Source: Gnetum montanum
Taxonomy: Eukaryota; Streptophyta; Gnetopsida; Gnetales; Gnetaceae
Direction of reading: 5' to 3'
Length of the DNA stretch: 62,000 bases
NCBI GenBank assembly: GCA_015680685.1
Contig: MNCI01037709.1
Location: forward strand, 612,347 to 674,346
Shown: one piece after another, positions 21,691-34,720 of the stretch
Layout: each line of letters begins with the position of its first letter
How positions within the stretch are numbered: position 1 is the first letter of the stretch
Notes under the pieces: generated by a model
Database searches by the model: none
The model's input: the letters and a program-made list of their open reading frames with translations, nothing else
What the model was told of the DNA's origin: nothing
Made by a program: the position numbers and the translations under genes

Positions 21691-23190
21691 TCCAAAATAC
21701 AAGAAATTTTTGAGTGAAACTGGGATCAAATGGAAGCCCAAAAAGACATGAACATAATGAGAATAGTAGAAAAGAGTTTTGGAGATTAGAAAATTGAGAA
21801 AATTGAGAAAAATGTTTTAGAGAATGAATTTAATAAAATTTTCAAGGAGTACAAAGCGGAAAACATAATGGAATATGTGAAAGATGGGATTGTAGCAATG
21901 TCGAAGGTAAGGGGCTTAACTATCTAAACCAAGAGATATGCAAGTGGGTCCTCCCCATAGTAGGAACATGCCCTTTTTGCCCTTACATAACCTCAACTAA
22001 GGAGTTCATGGACCCCATAGTTGATTTAATGATCATTAAAAGTTAAGGACCAACCTAGAAGAATCTATCCAAGAATTTTAACACATCAAACTAAGACATT
22101 GAGCATTACATAGAAATTGATAGTAAGGTGAGTTTTGGTAGCATAGATGAATGATGGAGAGGGTGAAATGAAATCATGAATTGAGGTCATATGAAGTCCC
22201 TTGTGGAGTTTGTGTTTAAAATGACCTGAGAAGATCCATCCTTAGTCCAGACCAAAACCAACCTCTTTTAGTGACTTTGCACCGCCACTCCAAAACCAAT
22301 CCACTCCCTCGAGACACAAGAGTGCTTCCACAAAATAACCATTGTTCCATAAAGAGAAGAAAATAGAAGTAGAAAATGAAATATGGCCTTAGATAGAGGG
22401 GACCTTTAGGCATGGATAAAATTTCTTTCTAGTTCCATAACCAATGCTTGTAGCCTATTTATTTGTCTAAGGAATGTGCTTTGAATTTCCATCATGTTAA
22501 ATTTTTTTTGTTTTTTATTTTTTTGGATGGGAACCACACCATGCAAAGACTTTATTTGAATTCCTATTAGTGGTTCGAATGGAATGGTAAGAAGTCCATG
22601 AAAAAACACTCAATCACTCAAGGAAGTAGAAGAGTACAAAGAGTATTGAGTCCCCTTGAAGTCACACCCTCTACAAACCTTTGAATCCTTCCCAATTTCG
22701 GAAACTAACAATGTCATCAATTCATTAAAAGTTTCTTTAATGAAAGGGACCTCAAACTTCTAGAACAAGGAAAAGCATAGAGTTTGTCAAATGGATGGAT
22801 GACATGGACCCACTACCTATTCCATGAAAAATAAACCATGTCATAGTCATTAGACATCCAAACTCAAAAATAGAAACTAGACATTGACAATCACAACATT
22901 AAGCACAAATCATCATTAGTGTGCAGCAATAGTGGCACTATGGCCTATGGCAATAAAGAACTTTTATTAGTAAAAAAAATGAAAAGTCATACTAAAAAAA
23001 ACAAAGTAAAATATATAAGAAAGTGTAAATTATCCAAGAAAGACTTAAATGTACTAACGATGATGTAAAAAATGGTGTAAAATGTAAAAGAGAAATTTGA
23101 AAATAAAAAATATGTAAAATAAATAACTTATAAAATGAAAAATGTGGAAAACAAAAAGTAGAAAAAACTAAGAATCCATATGGATGGTTA
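21691..23190 (-). other. R3 non-coding region between integrase and internal promoter
   Basis: No coding sequence is supported; open frames here are short and not conserved. Blocks shared with R2, R4 and R6 occur at about 21930-22010 (AAGTGGGTCCTCCCCATAG) and 22650-22672 (CCCTTGAAGTCACACCC), plus an A-rich tract at about 22970-23160. The block CATCTTTCCCATGACTAAG at about 23200-23222 marks the end of pol. Confidence 0.55.
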
Positions 23191-23279
23191 GCATGGATTT
23201 CCATCTTTCCCATGACTAAGTTGGAAGAATAAGATCCAAAAAATTGAACATGGTTGTCCATCCATTGAGGTGGTAGTTT

Positions 23280-24436
23280 CACTAGCTTATCTTGGTTCTA
23301 GGAAAGGTTTAACTTGTTGGATGTTGACCAATTGCTTTTTATTTAGGCTTTTAGGTTTGTACATTAACATGGTCCTAGAGGAAAAGGTTTGATCAATTAT
23401 ATAAGGTCCTTCCCACAACATTTGGAAATTCATTTTTTGTGGTACATGTGTGAGATTTCAATAGAAAACCTTATCTCCTAGTTGAAGTTTTACTTTCCAT
23501 ATTCTCAAGTCATGACGTTGCTTATTGAATGCCTTATGTACTTCATTTAAACATAGGGTCATTAATTGATCCCCATCTAGCACATTAATTTTGATCAATC
23601 TTTCTCTTTATGTTAGACTCAGGTCAAGATTCAAATCACAGGTTGTTGAGAGTGTACAAAGCTTGGATTGAATCAAGAGCATTGGAAGTTTTCCATACAC
23701 TAGCTCGTACAAAATGTAGCCAATAGGAAGTTTCCATGTTAAGCAGTAGGCCCAAAGGGCATCATTTAGTTTTGTGCTCCAATCTCTCCTATATTTGCTT
23801 ATGGTCATTGTTAGGATCTTTGTAATCTCCTTGTTAGTTACCTATGCTTAACCGTTGGCTTGGGGTGATAGGATGTTGTTAATTTATGTTCAACCCCCAG
23901 GTGTTGCATTATCTTTCTAAAATTGCCACCTATACAAAGAGTTTCATTATCAAAAATTAGTGCACATGGCACCCCAAACTTTTTTACAACATGTTGTTAC
24001 ACAAATCTAGCAGTAGTAGATGATGTACAGTTGGTAACAGCTATTGCTTCTGCCCATTAGGTGCAGTAGTTGACTACTATGATATTTATGCCTTTCCATT
24101 GGACATGGGTGTGATAGGATCCATGAAGTCTATGCTCCATATGTCAAAGGGCTCTAGTGGTTAAATCCACTATTAAGGACCCTCCATACATATATTCATC
24201 CCACCATCTCTTTGACAACAATTACAAGATTGAACAAACCAATGGACATTCCTAAAGATTGTAGGCCAATAGTATCCTACCATTAGAATTTTTATGGCCG
24301 TGCACCTCCTTGCATAGTGGCCTCTACAAGGGCCTTCATGAGCATCCTGAAGAACATGTAGTTGATTTTCATCAACGACACACCAATAAACCAAACCATT
24401 GGCACACACCTTGTAAAGGTGTCCATTGATTTTCAT
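23280..24436 (-). pseudogene. R3 integrase (decayed)
   Basis: The zinc-binding region is recognisable at 24340-24190 (HEGPCRGHYARR ... VQSCNCCQRDGG), followed by WPTIFRNVHWF-type sequence. The catalytic core is broken by stops: CALIFDNET near 23950 keeps the second Asp of the D,D35E triad, but the surrounding frame is lost. The core end at 23808-23608 (YRRDWSTKLNDALWAYCLTWKLPIGY) and a GPY-type C-terminal region near 23420 follow. Integrase joins cDNA to the host genome. No chromodomain is visible. Confidence 0.75.
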
Positions 24437-26287
24437 GAAGTACTTTTCTTGATGAAGAAATTATTATTTCTTCCTAAAGTCCAAACCTTGTGGAATCTCC
24501 TAGGTGAGAAGGTAAGTGAGGATTCCATCATACCATTTTCTTTCTATGGGCACTTGATCATTATTACTCCTATAAAGAGGAGTTTGTCTAGAAATTAATC
24601 AAAGAGTAAACTCTTCTCCTCTTTGTTATCCCATCTTAACCAAAAAAGATGATTAGTGACCACATTCTCAGTCCTTTTATGATCTATCATTGTGAAACTG
24701 AATTCCTATAGGATCACGAGCCACCATATGATACAGGGGCTCACCATTAGCTTATTCATCAGGAAATATATGGAACTATGATTTTTGTGCACAAATACTT
24801 TATAACCAAGTACATAGTGCCTGAAATTGTCAAGAGCATACACCACTACCATCAATTCTTTCTTAGTTATGGTGTAATTCGATTATGCATCCACAATTCT
24901 TTGGCTTGTGCAATGGATATAATATGGACATTTCTTATCATCCAACTGCGTAAGCATAGCTTCCAAGGCATGATTAATGCATTTATCATTATGTGGAATG
25001 GTTTGGACTAGTTTGGTGCCTATAGAATTGGAGTTTCTACAAGTTTATTCTTCAATTATTGGAATGCCTATTCACACTCCTTAGTCCAAAAAATGATGCA
25101 TCTTTCTTTGTAAGCTCAACTAACAACTTTGTCATCTTATAGAAATTCTCTATGGATTGTTGATAGTAGCTAGTGTATCTAAGAAATGATTGGACATCTT
25201 TAACTATCTCTGGTTGGCATGTTATTCCTTAGATGATCCTTATCTTCTCTGGGTCTTCCTCAATCCCTTTTTGTGAAATTTGATGTCTCAATACAATGCC
25301 TTCATGGACCATTAGATGGCTTTTCTACAAATTGAGCTTAAGGTTTGTTTCAAAACATCTTTTTAGTACATGCACGAGGCAATCTAAGGCTTTCTCAAAT
25401 GTAGCCCCACAAGTAGAAAAATCATCCATAAAGACTTCTACCCCACTACCAATCTACTACTAAAAATAACTAAGGACTAGGCATTGAAATGTTGTAGGGG
25501 GAATTGCATAAACTAAATGGCATCTTATAATATGCAAAAGTCCCCCAAGGACTTGTGAATGTTGTTTTGGCCTAATCTTCTAGTTAAATTTGGATTTGAT
25601 TCTAACCATTATAACCACCCAAGAAGCTATAAAAGTAATGCCCAGATATGGTGTCGAACACTTGATCCACAAATGGCAATGGGAAATGATCTTTAAATGT
25701 TGCCATACTCAATAGCCTAGTGTCAATGTAGACCTGCCACTTGCCATCTTTCTTTGGCAAAATTATGAGTGGGCTAATCCATTCATTATCTGCGATAAGA
25801 TAGATGAACCCTATCTTGAGGAGTTGTTCTATTTTCTCCTTAATGATCTATTTTAATTTGGGGTTCAATCACCTCTATGGTTGCCTTCTTGGCTTCATGG
25901 CTATGTTGGTGTAAATGCAATGCTAGCATATTCGTGGATCAATTCCTATAAGTTTGGCACATGACCAAGAAAAGGTTGTTGGCCACTTATTAATGACCTA
26001 CAACAATTTATCCTTTTGTTTAGAAGCAATATTTGCATTGATTATGACCAACTTACCAATTGTTCAAAAATGCATATTCCGTGTTAGCTAGCATAGTTTT
26101 TAACTCTAGGGGGCTCTTGTTTGAAATTTTCAGGGATTTCCAACTCTCCCCAACATGTATCATCATTTTCTTCATTGAAGAGTTGGTGTTGAACTTGGTT
26201 AAGTTTATCCATGCCTTCGACATAATCACATGTTAGGCTCTTAGTAGGTTCCATGCATAGTGTGTTGCTATCAAAGTCAGTTGTCAC
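24437..26287 (-). pseudogene. R3 reverse transcriptase and RNase H (decayed)
   Basis: The minus strand contains the WISPLIILPKK-like finger block near 25790, the YSGYN-like block near 25620, and the catalytic VEVFMDDFST near 25440-25410 with both Asp residues kept. Thumb and RNase H sequences related to R6 follow toward 24600. Frames are short and interrupted, so it is not translatable. The 26287-26084 segment (TTDFDSNTLCMEPTKSLTCDY) is the linker between protease and RT, also found in R4 and R6. Confidence 0.75.
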
Positions 26288-26339
26288 CCACTAGATGCCC
26301 TCCTATTTTCTGGCTGCTATGTATAGGCACCTTTAAATA

Positions 26340-26860
26340 TCTTGTTCATGTGCACACTGATTGCATGCTTTAATGAATGTACTTTTGATGAACCAGATCT
26401 TTTGCACGCAATTGCACCCAAACACACTTCTTCTCTAAACATCCAAATTCATTTTCCTTGGAGATTTCCAAGGAGAGGTCCCTTATTCCCATACATGCAT
26501 CTACTATCCTTAACCAAGCCCTTTCCATAATGATGGGGAAGTCACCTTTACAATTTTCAACCTTCATCACCAGAAAATTGGCAAGCTAGGACCACCCACA
26601 AACTATGATTACAATGTCTTCCACTAATCCTAAAGGAGCAACGATTGATTGGTCTAAAAATTCTAAATGGATGTTGCTCTTTTTGAGAGGTGGTAGGTTT
26701 CAAGCTTTGTACATGTCATGAGAGATGAGATTGACATTGGAACTAGAATTAAGAAGAGCCTTACATGGCTCATGTCTAGTAATCTACAAGTAAATGAGAG
26801 GACTTCTTAGGTTTTCATGGGAAGGTTACCAACCTTTTATCTAACCATAGATAACATGAG
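26340..26860 (-). pseudogene. R3 aspartic protease (decayed, active site lost)
   Basis: The minus strand near 26770-26720 reads EPCKALLNSSSNVNLIS where Ty3-type proteases have LLD-S/T-G-A. Both the catalytic Asp (to Asn) and the following Gly (to Ser) have changed, each by a G-to-A change. The C-terminal half (VKNCKGDFPIIMERAWLRI, about 26560-26505) matches the PII.GR.WL block of the fold. Confidence 0.7.
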
Positions 26861-29332
26861 TTAACATCACAGTGCAGATCTGAGGTAACACTTGGTTTGA
26901 AGGGTACTTGAATGTATTTGATGGAGAGGATGAGGATGTTGGAGATATAGGGCAACTAGCTATATTAGGTTGTGAGGGTTTGGGAGGACTATTGGGTAGG
27001 AAGAAGGATAATTTCCTTGAACAATTATTCAAACCACTTGGCTGAAAAGTCGATTGTGAATGTACAACCCTCATAGCATTTCATTACTATAGTTGTAGAG
27101 GAATTTCACATTGCATGGATAGAGCAGGAGGTAACTGGGTAGAGGTTGGAGGGATGTGTGCAAATAGATGCAGAGGATGGTATGGATATGGGTTCACCCA
27201 TTGGGTAGATGGTGAATGTATTCAATGATACTCTAGAGGGTAATAGTGATGTTGAAATGAGGCGTGACTTGCAAAAATTCTTAGAGAGATGGGTTGCTGA
27301 ACATAGTACCCATATGGATCTGGTTGCTTATAAGGATATTGCTATCTTGGTGGTGGCATTCCCCATGATTGTGGCTGGTGCCATTGTTGGTATTGCTCAT
27401 AGGGTTGTGGTGGAGCTCCACTTGGATAATAAGCTTGTTGGTGCTAGTGGAATTGCCTTGAATTGCCTTGAGGATAGGATAATCGTTTGGGTGCTTGCCT
27501 CCTTACTAGTCGTGAATTTAATGCATAGACCCTAGATTCTTGTAAGTGTGATGCCACAAGGCAACATCCCTTTCGATGTTCATAGTAAGAAATGTTACAA
27601 CCAATATCATTTTTGAAGTCTGTCTCCACAACTTCTTCTACTATAATAGCTTTGCCCTTACCTCTCTAGTAGATACGTTTAGCTTCTTTCTGCCTTCTAC
27701 AATTATAATCATTATTTTTCTCTTTGGATTATTTGGAAATCTTCATAACAATTTTGAATTATTCATTCAAAGAGTCCCATAATTTATCAACCTTTGTTGA
27801 AATATCATAGACTGATTTTTAGATAGGCAAGGTTTTCCTATTCACCACTTCATCAAGTGGTGATTCCTCCTCATCACAAAATTGGACCTCCCTTTTTCTT
27901 ATGGAAGAATCCCTATTATACTCTTCTATAGTTTTCCTTTTCCACAACTCACCTTCTTCTTTTTCTACCTACTCTATTAGCCTTTGAATCTAATGAGCTC
28001 TTAGTTCAAACAATTTCCCTTGGCCATACACACCAAGATTTCTTCTAGTTTCTACTCTAAGCCCATATATGATGTGGTAGAGTTGTTCCCTTTGAGAATA
28101 ATCATGGCCAAGGAATTGATGTAAGAGTGAATAATATCTACCCATGGTGGCATCCAAGGGTTCATGTGTTTCCTATTTCCATTCTTGGATTTTCTTTCTC
28201 AGATTAGACACTCTGGAGTACATATAGTACTTGTCATTAAATAGTTCCAACATGGTACTCCATCTACGAATGGATTCTGGCTCCAAGAATTAGTACCATC
28301 TTTCAGCTTCCTTAATGAATGTCATGGGGAATAGCTTAAGTTTTCACTAGTCATTTTCAATGTTCTATAAGGCATAAGCATCATTGAAATATTGTAGATG
28401 GTTTTGCGGATCATAGTTATATCCCCCTCAAATCTTAGGATATTATTCATGTCTAAGCGCTTAATCCAACTATCTTTCAGATGCCTAGTTGGAATCTTAA
28501 CTGCCTCTACAATGTTAAGCATTCTTCGAGTTTCTAATAGAGGTTCTTCATCATGACTGTGTTGATAATGTCGATGATGGTTTCTATCACCCCTTCATGT
28601 TTGGCAAGCTCTATGATTGTTGTTGTCTTGCTAATCACCTTCATCATGATTATTTCTTTGGTGACTTCTATCAAAACTAGAAGATGAAGAGGAATGTTTG
28701 AAATCAAATGAAGAGGATGAAGAGAAAGATGGACCATCACCACCACCACAATTTCCTCCACCATATCTTCACTCATTATGATCACCATCCTTAGATCCCT
28801 CTCCATCATGATGTTTGCCTAAGTTCCTACCTTGACTATCACTTTTTCCTAAACCTGGTTTATGAATAGTGGATGGCAGGTTCAAGGCCACATCCTCATC
28901 ACCAATAATAGAGGGTGGAGAATTTTCTTGTTGAAAACCCTTAGGGAAAGGGTCCACATTATCATCTCGATTTAGTAGAAACAAGGGTTTAGTGAAGTGT
29001 TTCCCCTCTGTAAACTCATGGTGCTTCTCCTAGTGTCGATCTCTCTTACATTGTGTTTTAGTAGAATGGTAGTTCCCAAGTGTCATAACCATTCACAACA
29101 TATTCCTTGTGAATATATGGGATGCCAGACTTCTTAAGAGTTTGAAAGAGCATCCCTAGCATAAATCAATTGAGGGGCATTACAATGTTTTCCCCATATC
29201 ATACCATTGCAATTGTTTATCCTAATGTAGGATAAAGGTGAAGTCTGGTACATACTCATCTATATGAGTATATACCACTTTGCACTCTTGTGGGATTGGT
29301 GGTTTGACATCTTCATGCTTGTGGGAAGAAAA
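26861..29332 (-). pseudogene. R3 gag (decayed)
   Basis: Homologous to the gag of R4 and R6: the N-terminal frame reads SSHKHEDVKPPIPQECK near 29330, with the expected ATG replaced, then HIDEYVPDFTFILH as in R6 (HPDEYVLDFTFIL). A Gly/Lys-rich linker lies at 28984-28769, the gag domain at about 28400-27950, and a zinc-knuckle-like CNISYYEHRKGCC at about 27600-27560. Stops are frequent. Gag forms the virus-like particle of the element. Confidence 0.7.
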
Positions 29333-29486
29333 ATTTTTGCAACAAATAAAATAATTAGTGTGCTTTTGTAGTTATAGGTTATGTGGGAGTGATGTTGACC
29401 TTGGATTCATCCAATGATATTAATAATGCTTACTAACCTAGATAGTGCATATTTCAACAAACAAAAGTCCTCAACAACAATGTCAA

Positions 29487-30359
29487 TGATGAGTGATGAG
29501 GTACACCTACGCCCAACACAAATCACAAAGTATTCACATGCAATTCAGTCAAATTCCATAGACTTTATAGTTTTCATTGCACTAGTCTTCTAGGAAGTAA
29601 ATCTTGTCCTAAGGTCATTCATTGTGTTCCCAATTACAGTTGTGACATACAAAGATATGGTTAAGTGTAATCAAGGCATATGATTTTTATCATTTTATGT
29701 CTTATGTTCTTGGGTTCTTGGAGAGAGATAGAGATATAAAGTATTTTAATGACTAATCTAAATTAACTAACTAATTGGTCTCTAACTTGTCCTGACATAA
29801 GCATCTAGTTCCACTTACTGTACATGTCCTACACCCACTTATCCACTGTTGGGTTACCAAGCACTATGCTATTGGATGCACCAAGCAATAACGCTGCTAG
29901 GATTACCAAGCAAATACGTGTTACGCTCAAAGCAATCATACTTATGTATTTAATTTATCTAGCTTATCTTGCTTAATTAGCTCAATTACTAGAATACATT
30001 GAATAAAGAACTGAAAGTATTGAATGCATAAATAAATATCTAAACTATCCAGAATGCTACAAGGTTTATCAAGAAGCTCGTCTTTATTGCCATTTACACA
30101 ATTGTGCTTAGGTACAACAATTCTCAAATAAATATTTGTACAGTCAATGACTCCTATTGTGAGCACTCAGGAAAATATTCTAACTTTCAAATGAAAAAAC
30201 TGTAAGAGCTTTGCTATACTATGACTAACTGATGTCATAAATGTAGCTAATAAGCATGTATTTATAGCCAAGAATAGATCCTACATCAATGGGGCCTAGT
30301 TAATGCATGAAACGATGTGTCAATGGGGCCTAGTCAATGTATTCACCCACGACTCATCA
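29487..30359 (-). repeat. R3 5' LTR (873 bp)
   Basis: Bounded by TGATGAGTGATGAGG and ACGACTCATCA. It carries the same U3 words as the partner LTR (ATCAATGGGGCCTAGTTAAT, about 30284-30305) and a TATA box CTATAAATAC at about 30266. The degraded primer-binding site lies just left (29468-29485, TCCTCAACAACAATGTCA against the tRNA-Asp-type consensus). Confidence 0.9.
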
Positions 30360-30838
30360 CCCCCAGTTAGTAATATGTTGAAGACCATCATTCTTAGGAA
30401 AAAGATGAATCATACATTTGTTAAAATTTTTATCAAGAGATTATTTTAATAGCTTTCTAGAAAACACAAATATATTCATCTCCAACAATATCTCAATGTT
30501 TATTAAAATTTTCAATTAGAAAACCATCAAATCCTAGCACCTTATCATATGCTAAATTAAAACTTACTACTTTAATATTTTCCACTGTAATTTTGACTTT
30601 AAAAATAATTTGATGTATTTCTATTATAATATGATGAATATGCATACTAGAGGCCTTAAATATTTCCTTGCTAAAACCTTCTAAATAATAAGTAGAAGAA
30701 AAATAATTTGCTAAAAAATGGTTGATAGTCAAGGGGTATTAAAACCTGAAATAAGTGAAACATAGGTACAACCCAAGATTTATAGAAGTTTATAACTCAA
30801 TGCTACCTAGTAGAATTAAACCTATGACCTAGGATTAC
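30360..30838 (-). pseudogene. LINE (L1-type) reverse transcriptase, N-terminal part, decayed
   Basis: The minus strand contains NLAYDKVLGFDGFLIENF (about 30555-30500), the L1 RT block usually read DKAPGPDGF. It ends KCMIHLFPKNDGLQHITNW at the R3 junction, corresponding to the LIPK.....NWRPI block. The next residues (GPI) appear on the other side of R3 at 16249. To the right the sequence is cut by R4, and the endonuclease part of the LINE resumes at 40795. Confidence 0.82.
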
Positions 30839-31635
30839 TAATGAGCAATGAGTATACCCTACACCCGGTCGAGTTCCGTAGACCTTAAGTTCCCAAGTAC
30901 ACTAGTTCTAGGAATGAAATCTAATCGTGACGATCATTGTCTTCCCAACTACACTTGCAAAGCTTAGTTGTATGGTTAAGTGTAACTAGGGCACATAATT
31001 TTTATTATTTTATATTTTATTTTCTTATGATTGATAACAAGTTGAAACTCAATTTATTAACCAATTTAACTAATCTAATTGCTAATTAATAACTAACTAT
31101 CCTAACATAAGTATCTAGTCCCACTTTTCGTACATATCTTGAACATGTATAATGCCACTGGGTTACCAAACATTAACCATTACTAGGATTACCAAATCAT
31201 GTTCATACTCAAAGTGGTCATACTTATGTGCTTAATTTAGCTTAATTGCTTGAAATTAGTAAATAAAATTGCATAAAACATTAAATGCGTAAATAAAATA
31301 TTTAATTTAGCCAAATTGTTGCAAGGTTTGTAAGAAAGCTCATCTTTATTGCCATACACACTATCGTGCTCAGGTACAAAGTGCTCGAATAAAGATCTAT
31401 ACACTTAATGACTCATGCTACAAGCACTTGGGAAAATATTCTAACTTTGGAGAAGAAAAGCTACAAGAACTCTACTCTGCTATGACAAAACTTATGCCCA
31501 AAGTATGTGCCCAAGCACTATATTTATCGACTAGCACACATCCCATGATATCGAATATTTGACATCACTTCTTGGCCCTTGATATTGGGTATATTAGGGC
31601 TTTGATATCAGAGAAAAAACAAATATAGTTTATCA
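30839..31635 (-). repeat. R4 3' LTR (797 bp)
   Basis: The left terminus TAATGAGCAATGAG has one change from TGATGAG; the right terminus is TAGTTTATCA. GATATC or near-copies occur at about 31550-31610 and a TATA box (CGATAAATATAG on the minus strand) lies near 31527. It pairs with 39946-40794. Confidence 0.88.
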
Positions 31636-33690
31636 TGTCCCCATAGCTAAATGAAAACTCATCCTTAAGTAAACAAAAGGAGGAACAAGTCCCTTACAAA
31701 ATATTAGGAAGTTATGGGATTATTGACTGACATGCAAACTAACTTACATGGAACAAACAGATTCTAAGTGCCCAAGTGTATGGATTTACACTCGTTTACA
31801 AAATTGGATGTTCATGACAATATAATTGAACACCCTAGCCAAAACTAACATCCAACTCCTTTGGCAGTTGAAGAGCAAGGAAGAAGATTCAATGATCATG
31901 AAGGATCCTCATCACATGGTGCTGCTACTTCTTCCTTTGTAAAGATAGTCCCACTTCCAGTCCATGCATCCCACTGCAATCACAACAAAATCATAAATTA
32001 GTGTGCAATGTATAACATCTAACTTTTAGGTACCTTGTCTCATTATTAGTTACACTTGGCTAGGTTGTGATTATGATGGATTGATTCCTTTAATAGTGTT
32101 AATAGGAAGACTGAAAAATAAGTTGAAATGGATAAGTGGTCCATTACTAAATTTTGAAAAGCCCAAATATGATGAAATACTTGAAGAGGATTAAATAACT
32201 TACAATAAAAAAAAGAGGATTTCACTAAAAAAACATTGTAAAGATGTGCACAATTGGATGTCATTGATGGGACACATTAAAGGATTTGACTATGAGAATT
32301 TCTAAGGATAAAGAACTTAAGTAATCCAACCAAAAGGTATGTAAGTGGGCCCTCCCCAAAGTAAGGACACATCCTTTGTTGCCCTTGCATGACCTTAAAC
32401 CAAGGTGTCCATGGGTCACACAGGTGATTAATGATTATGAAAAATTAAGTGCAACAGCCCAAAAGAAACTACCTAGGCATTTCGACACATCAAAACCAAA
32501 ACATCAGATAAGAACATGAATGCCAATAATGAGCTAAGGCATGGAAAGCATAGATGGATGAGAGGGAAAGTGGAATGGAGTTGCCAATTAAGATCACATG
32601 AAGTCCCTTGTGAATTTTATGGTTAAGTGACCTAATAAAATCCACCCTTAGTCCAGACCAAAACCAACCACGTTCAGTGACTTCGCATTCCCACTCTAAG
32701 ACTAGTCCACTCCCTTGAGACACAAGAGTGCTCCCACAGAACAACCATCAATACTTATTTAAGAAGAAAAAAAAAGCAAAAAAGTGAGAAAGGACCTTAG
32801 TTAGAGGGGATCTTTATCATGAGTAACATGTCTTTCTAGTCTCATAACCAATGCTTGTAATCCATTTATTTTTTCTAAGGGGTGTGTCTTGAGTTTTCCA
32901 TTTTTCTTGAATGGGAAACACACCATGTAAAGACTTATTCAACTTCCTGTTATTGGTCTACACAAAATGATAAGAAGTCCATGAAAACACACATGCATCC
33001 AAGTAAGCATAGAGGCATAAAGAGTACCAAGTTTCCTTGAAGTCACATCCTATTCAAACCTTTGAATCCTTTCCAAGTCTTGAAACTACCAAGGTCACAA
33101 GTTTATTAAATTTTAATAAAGTTTTATTAATGAAAAGGGACCTCATACTTCTAGAACAAGGAAAATCATAGAGTCTATTGATGGGTGAATGTCATGGACT
33201 CACTACTTGTTTCATGAAAAAGAAACCATGTCTTAGTTATTAGTAGCAAAATTCAAAGCTAGAATCTAGACACCAACTATCAAATAACCGAATAGCACTT
33301 AGCCACATCAAGTAAACCGCATTGTACCCAGTTAGTAATAAGGCACATTATTATTAAAATACAATAAGAAAATCACACCAAATAAAGAAAAATATACAAG
33401 AAATTGTAAAAGATTTAAGAAAAATAAAACATACTAATGATGTTGTAAAACAAATCTTGGAAAAAATTAATAAAGTAAAAACAAAAACGTGTAAGATAAA
33501 GAAGGCGTAAAATAAAAAGTTCTAAAAATAATGAGGTCTAAAACAAAAAGATGAAAAACTAAGAAGCCACTTATATAATTAGTATGAATGGCCATCTTCC
33601 CCACGACTAGGTTGAAAGGAGGAGATCCAAAGATTGAGCGTGGTTGTCCATTTGATGACACATTTATTGCACTAGCTTACTTAGGCTCAT
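31636..33690 (-). other. R4 non-coding region; ORF2 absent
   Basis: Where R2 and R3 have a 2.8-3 kb ORF2, R4 has only about 400 bp: a pre-PPT part (31640-31870), a scrap (31870-32010, with CAATCACAACAAAATCATA like the bases before the R3 ORF2 ATG), and then the conserved pre-ORF2 string TAGTTACACTTGGCTAGG (32048-32065). Further blocks shared with the other elements lie at about 32340-32415 and 33030-33055. I see no TATA-plus-motif block comparable with those of R2, R3 and R5. Confidence 0.6.
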
Positions 33691-34720
33691 GGAAAGGTTT
33701 GACTTATTGTGTGTTGACCAGGTGCTTTTTGTTTGGGTTGTCAAGTTTGTAGATTAACATAGCCCTAGAAGGAAAAGTTTCAAAAATAATATAAGGGCCT
33801 TCCCACAATGTTTGGAACTTGGTTCACTATGGAACATGTGTGGGGTTTCAGTAGAGGACCTTATCTCCTAGTTGAAATTTGACTTTCCTAATTCTAAGGT
33901 AATGGCATTTTTTATTGAATACCTTGTGCAACTTATTAGATGATAGGATCACTAATTGATTTTTATCTAGCAGGTTGAGATTCATTAATCATTTTTTTAC
34001 TAGATTTAAGTCAAGGTTAAGGTCACATGCTCTTAAAAGTGTACAGAGCTCAGATTGAATAGGATGAGTTGACAATTTTCTATACATGAGCTCACAAGGA
34101 GAGTAGCCTATAGGAAGCTTCTAGGTGGAGCGGTAGGCCTAGAGGGCATCGTTGATTTTTGTGCTCCAATCCCTCCTATATTTGCTAATTATTCTTGTTA
34201 AAATCTTAGTGATTTCCCTATTTGTAACCTTAGCTTGACCATTGGCTTGGGGATGATAAGGTATTGTTAATTTTAGCTCAACCTCCAAGCATTGCATGAG
34301 CTTCCAAAAGGTAGTGTCTCTAAAGTGGGTTTCATTATTAGAAATTAATGCACATGGCACATCAAACCTATTTACAACATTTTTTTGTACAAACTGAGTA
34401 GTAGTAGAAGATGTATAATTAGTGATGGCTACTACTTCTACCCATTTCATACAATAGTGAACAACAATTGTGATGTACACCTTTTTATTTGACATGGGCA
34501 TGATGGACCCATGAAGTTAATGCCCTAGATGTCAAAGGATTCCAGTGATTGGATCCACCATTGAGGTTTCTCCATTCGAGTAGTCATTCCACCATTGCAT
34601 TGGCAACATTCACAAGAATGGACAAATTGATAAGCATCCCTAAAAAGTATAGGCCAATAATATACTGCCATTAGGCTCTTAATGGTTATGCATGTCCTAG
34701 CATAGTGGTCCCCACAAGGG
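33691..34720 (-). pseudogene. R4 integrase (decayed, catalytic residues replaced)
   Basis: The 120-residue open frame at 34501-34139 covers most of the catalytic core. The second triad position reads CALISNNETHF (Asp to Asn), and the glutamate position reads NGQAKVTNREI (Glu to Lys; R6 has NGQAEVTNREI). The zinc-binding region lies at about 34700-34560 in broken frames, and the GPY-type C-terminal part near 33850-33750. Confidence 0.8.

Larger units (their letters stand above)
16250..30359 (-). mobile_element. R3: complete-layout LTR retrotransposon (gag-pol-ORF2), 14.1 kb, Athila-like
   Basis: Minus-strand order: 5' LTR 30359-29487, degraded PBS, gag, protease, RT/RNase H, integrase, non-coding region, internal promoter-like block, ORF2, PPT (TAATCATGGGGGTA, about 17140-17127) and 3' LTR 17126-16250. 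Flanks TCCCC (16245-16249) and CCCCC (30360-30364) match at four of five positions and are the likely target duplication. The insertion splits a LINE reading frame at NW/GPI, which independently confirms both boundaries. A solo LTR sits inside ORF2. All frames carry stops. Confidence 0.92.

Noticed and set aside
27209-27535. 108-codon plus-strand frame in R3
   Set aside because: It lies antisense to the gag Tyr/Pro-rich tail, and similar antisense frames occur in R4 and R6; a shadow of gag codon structure.
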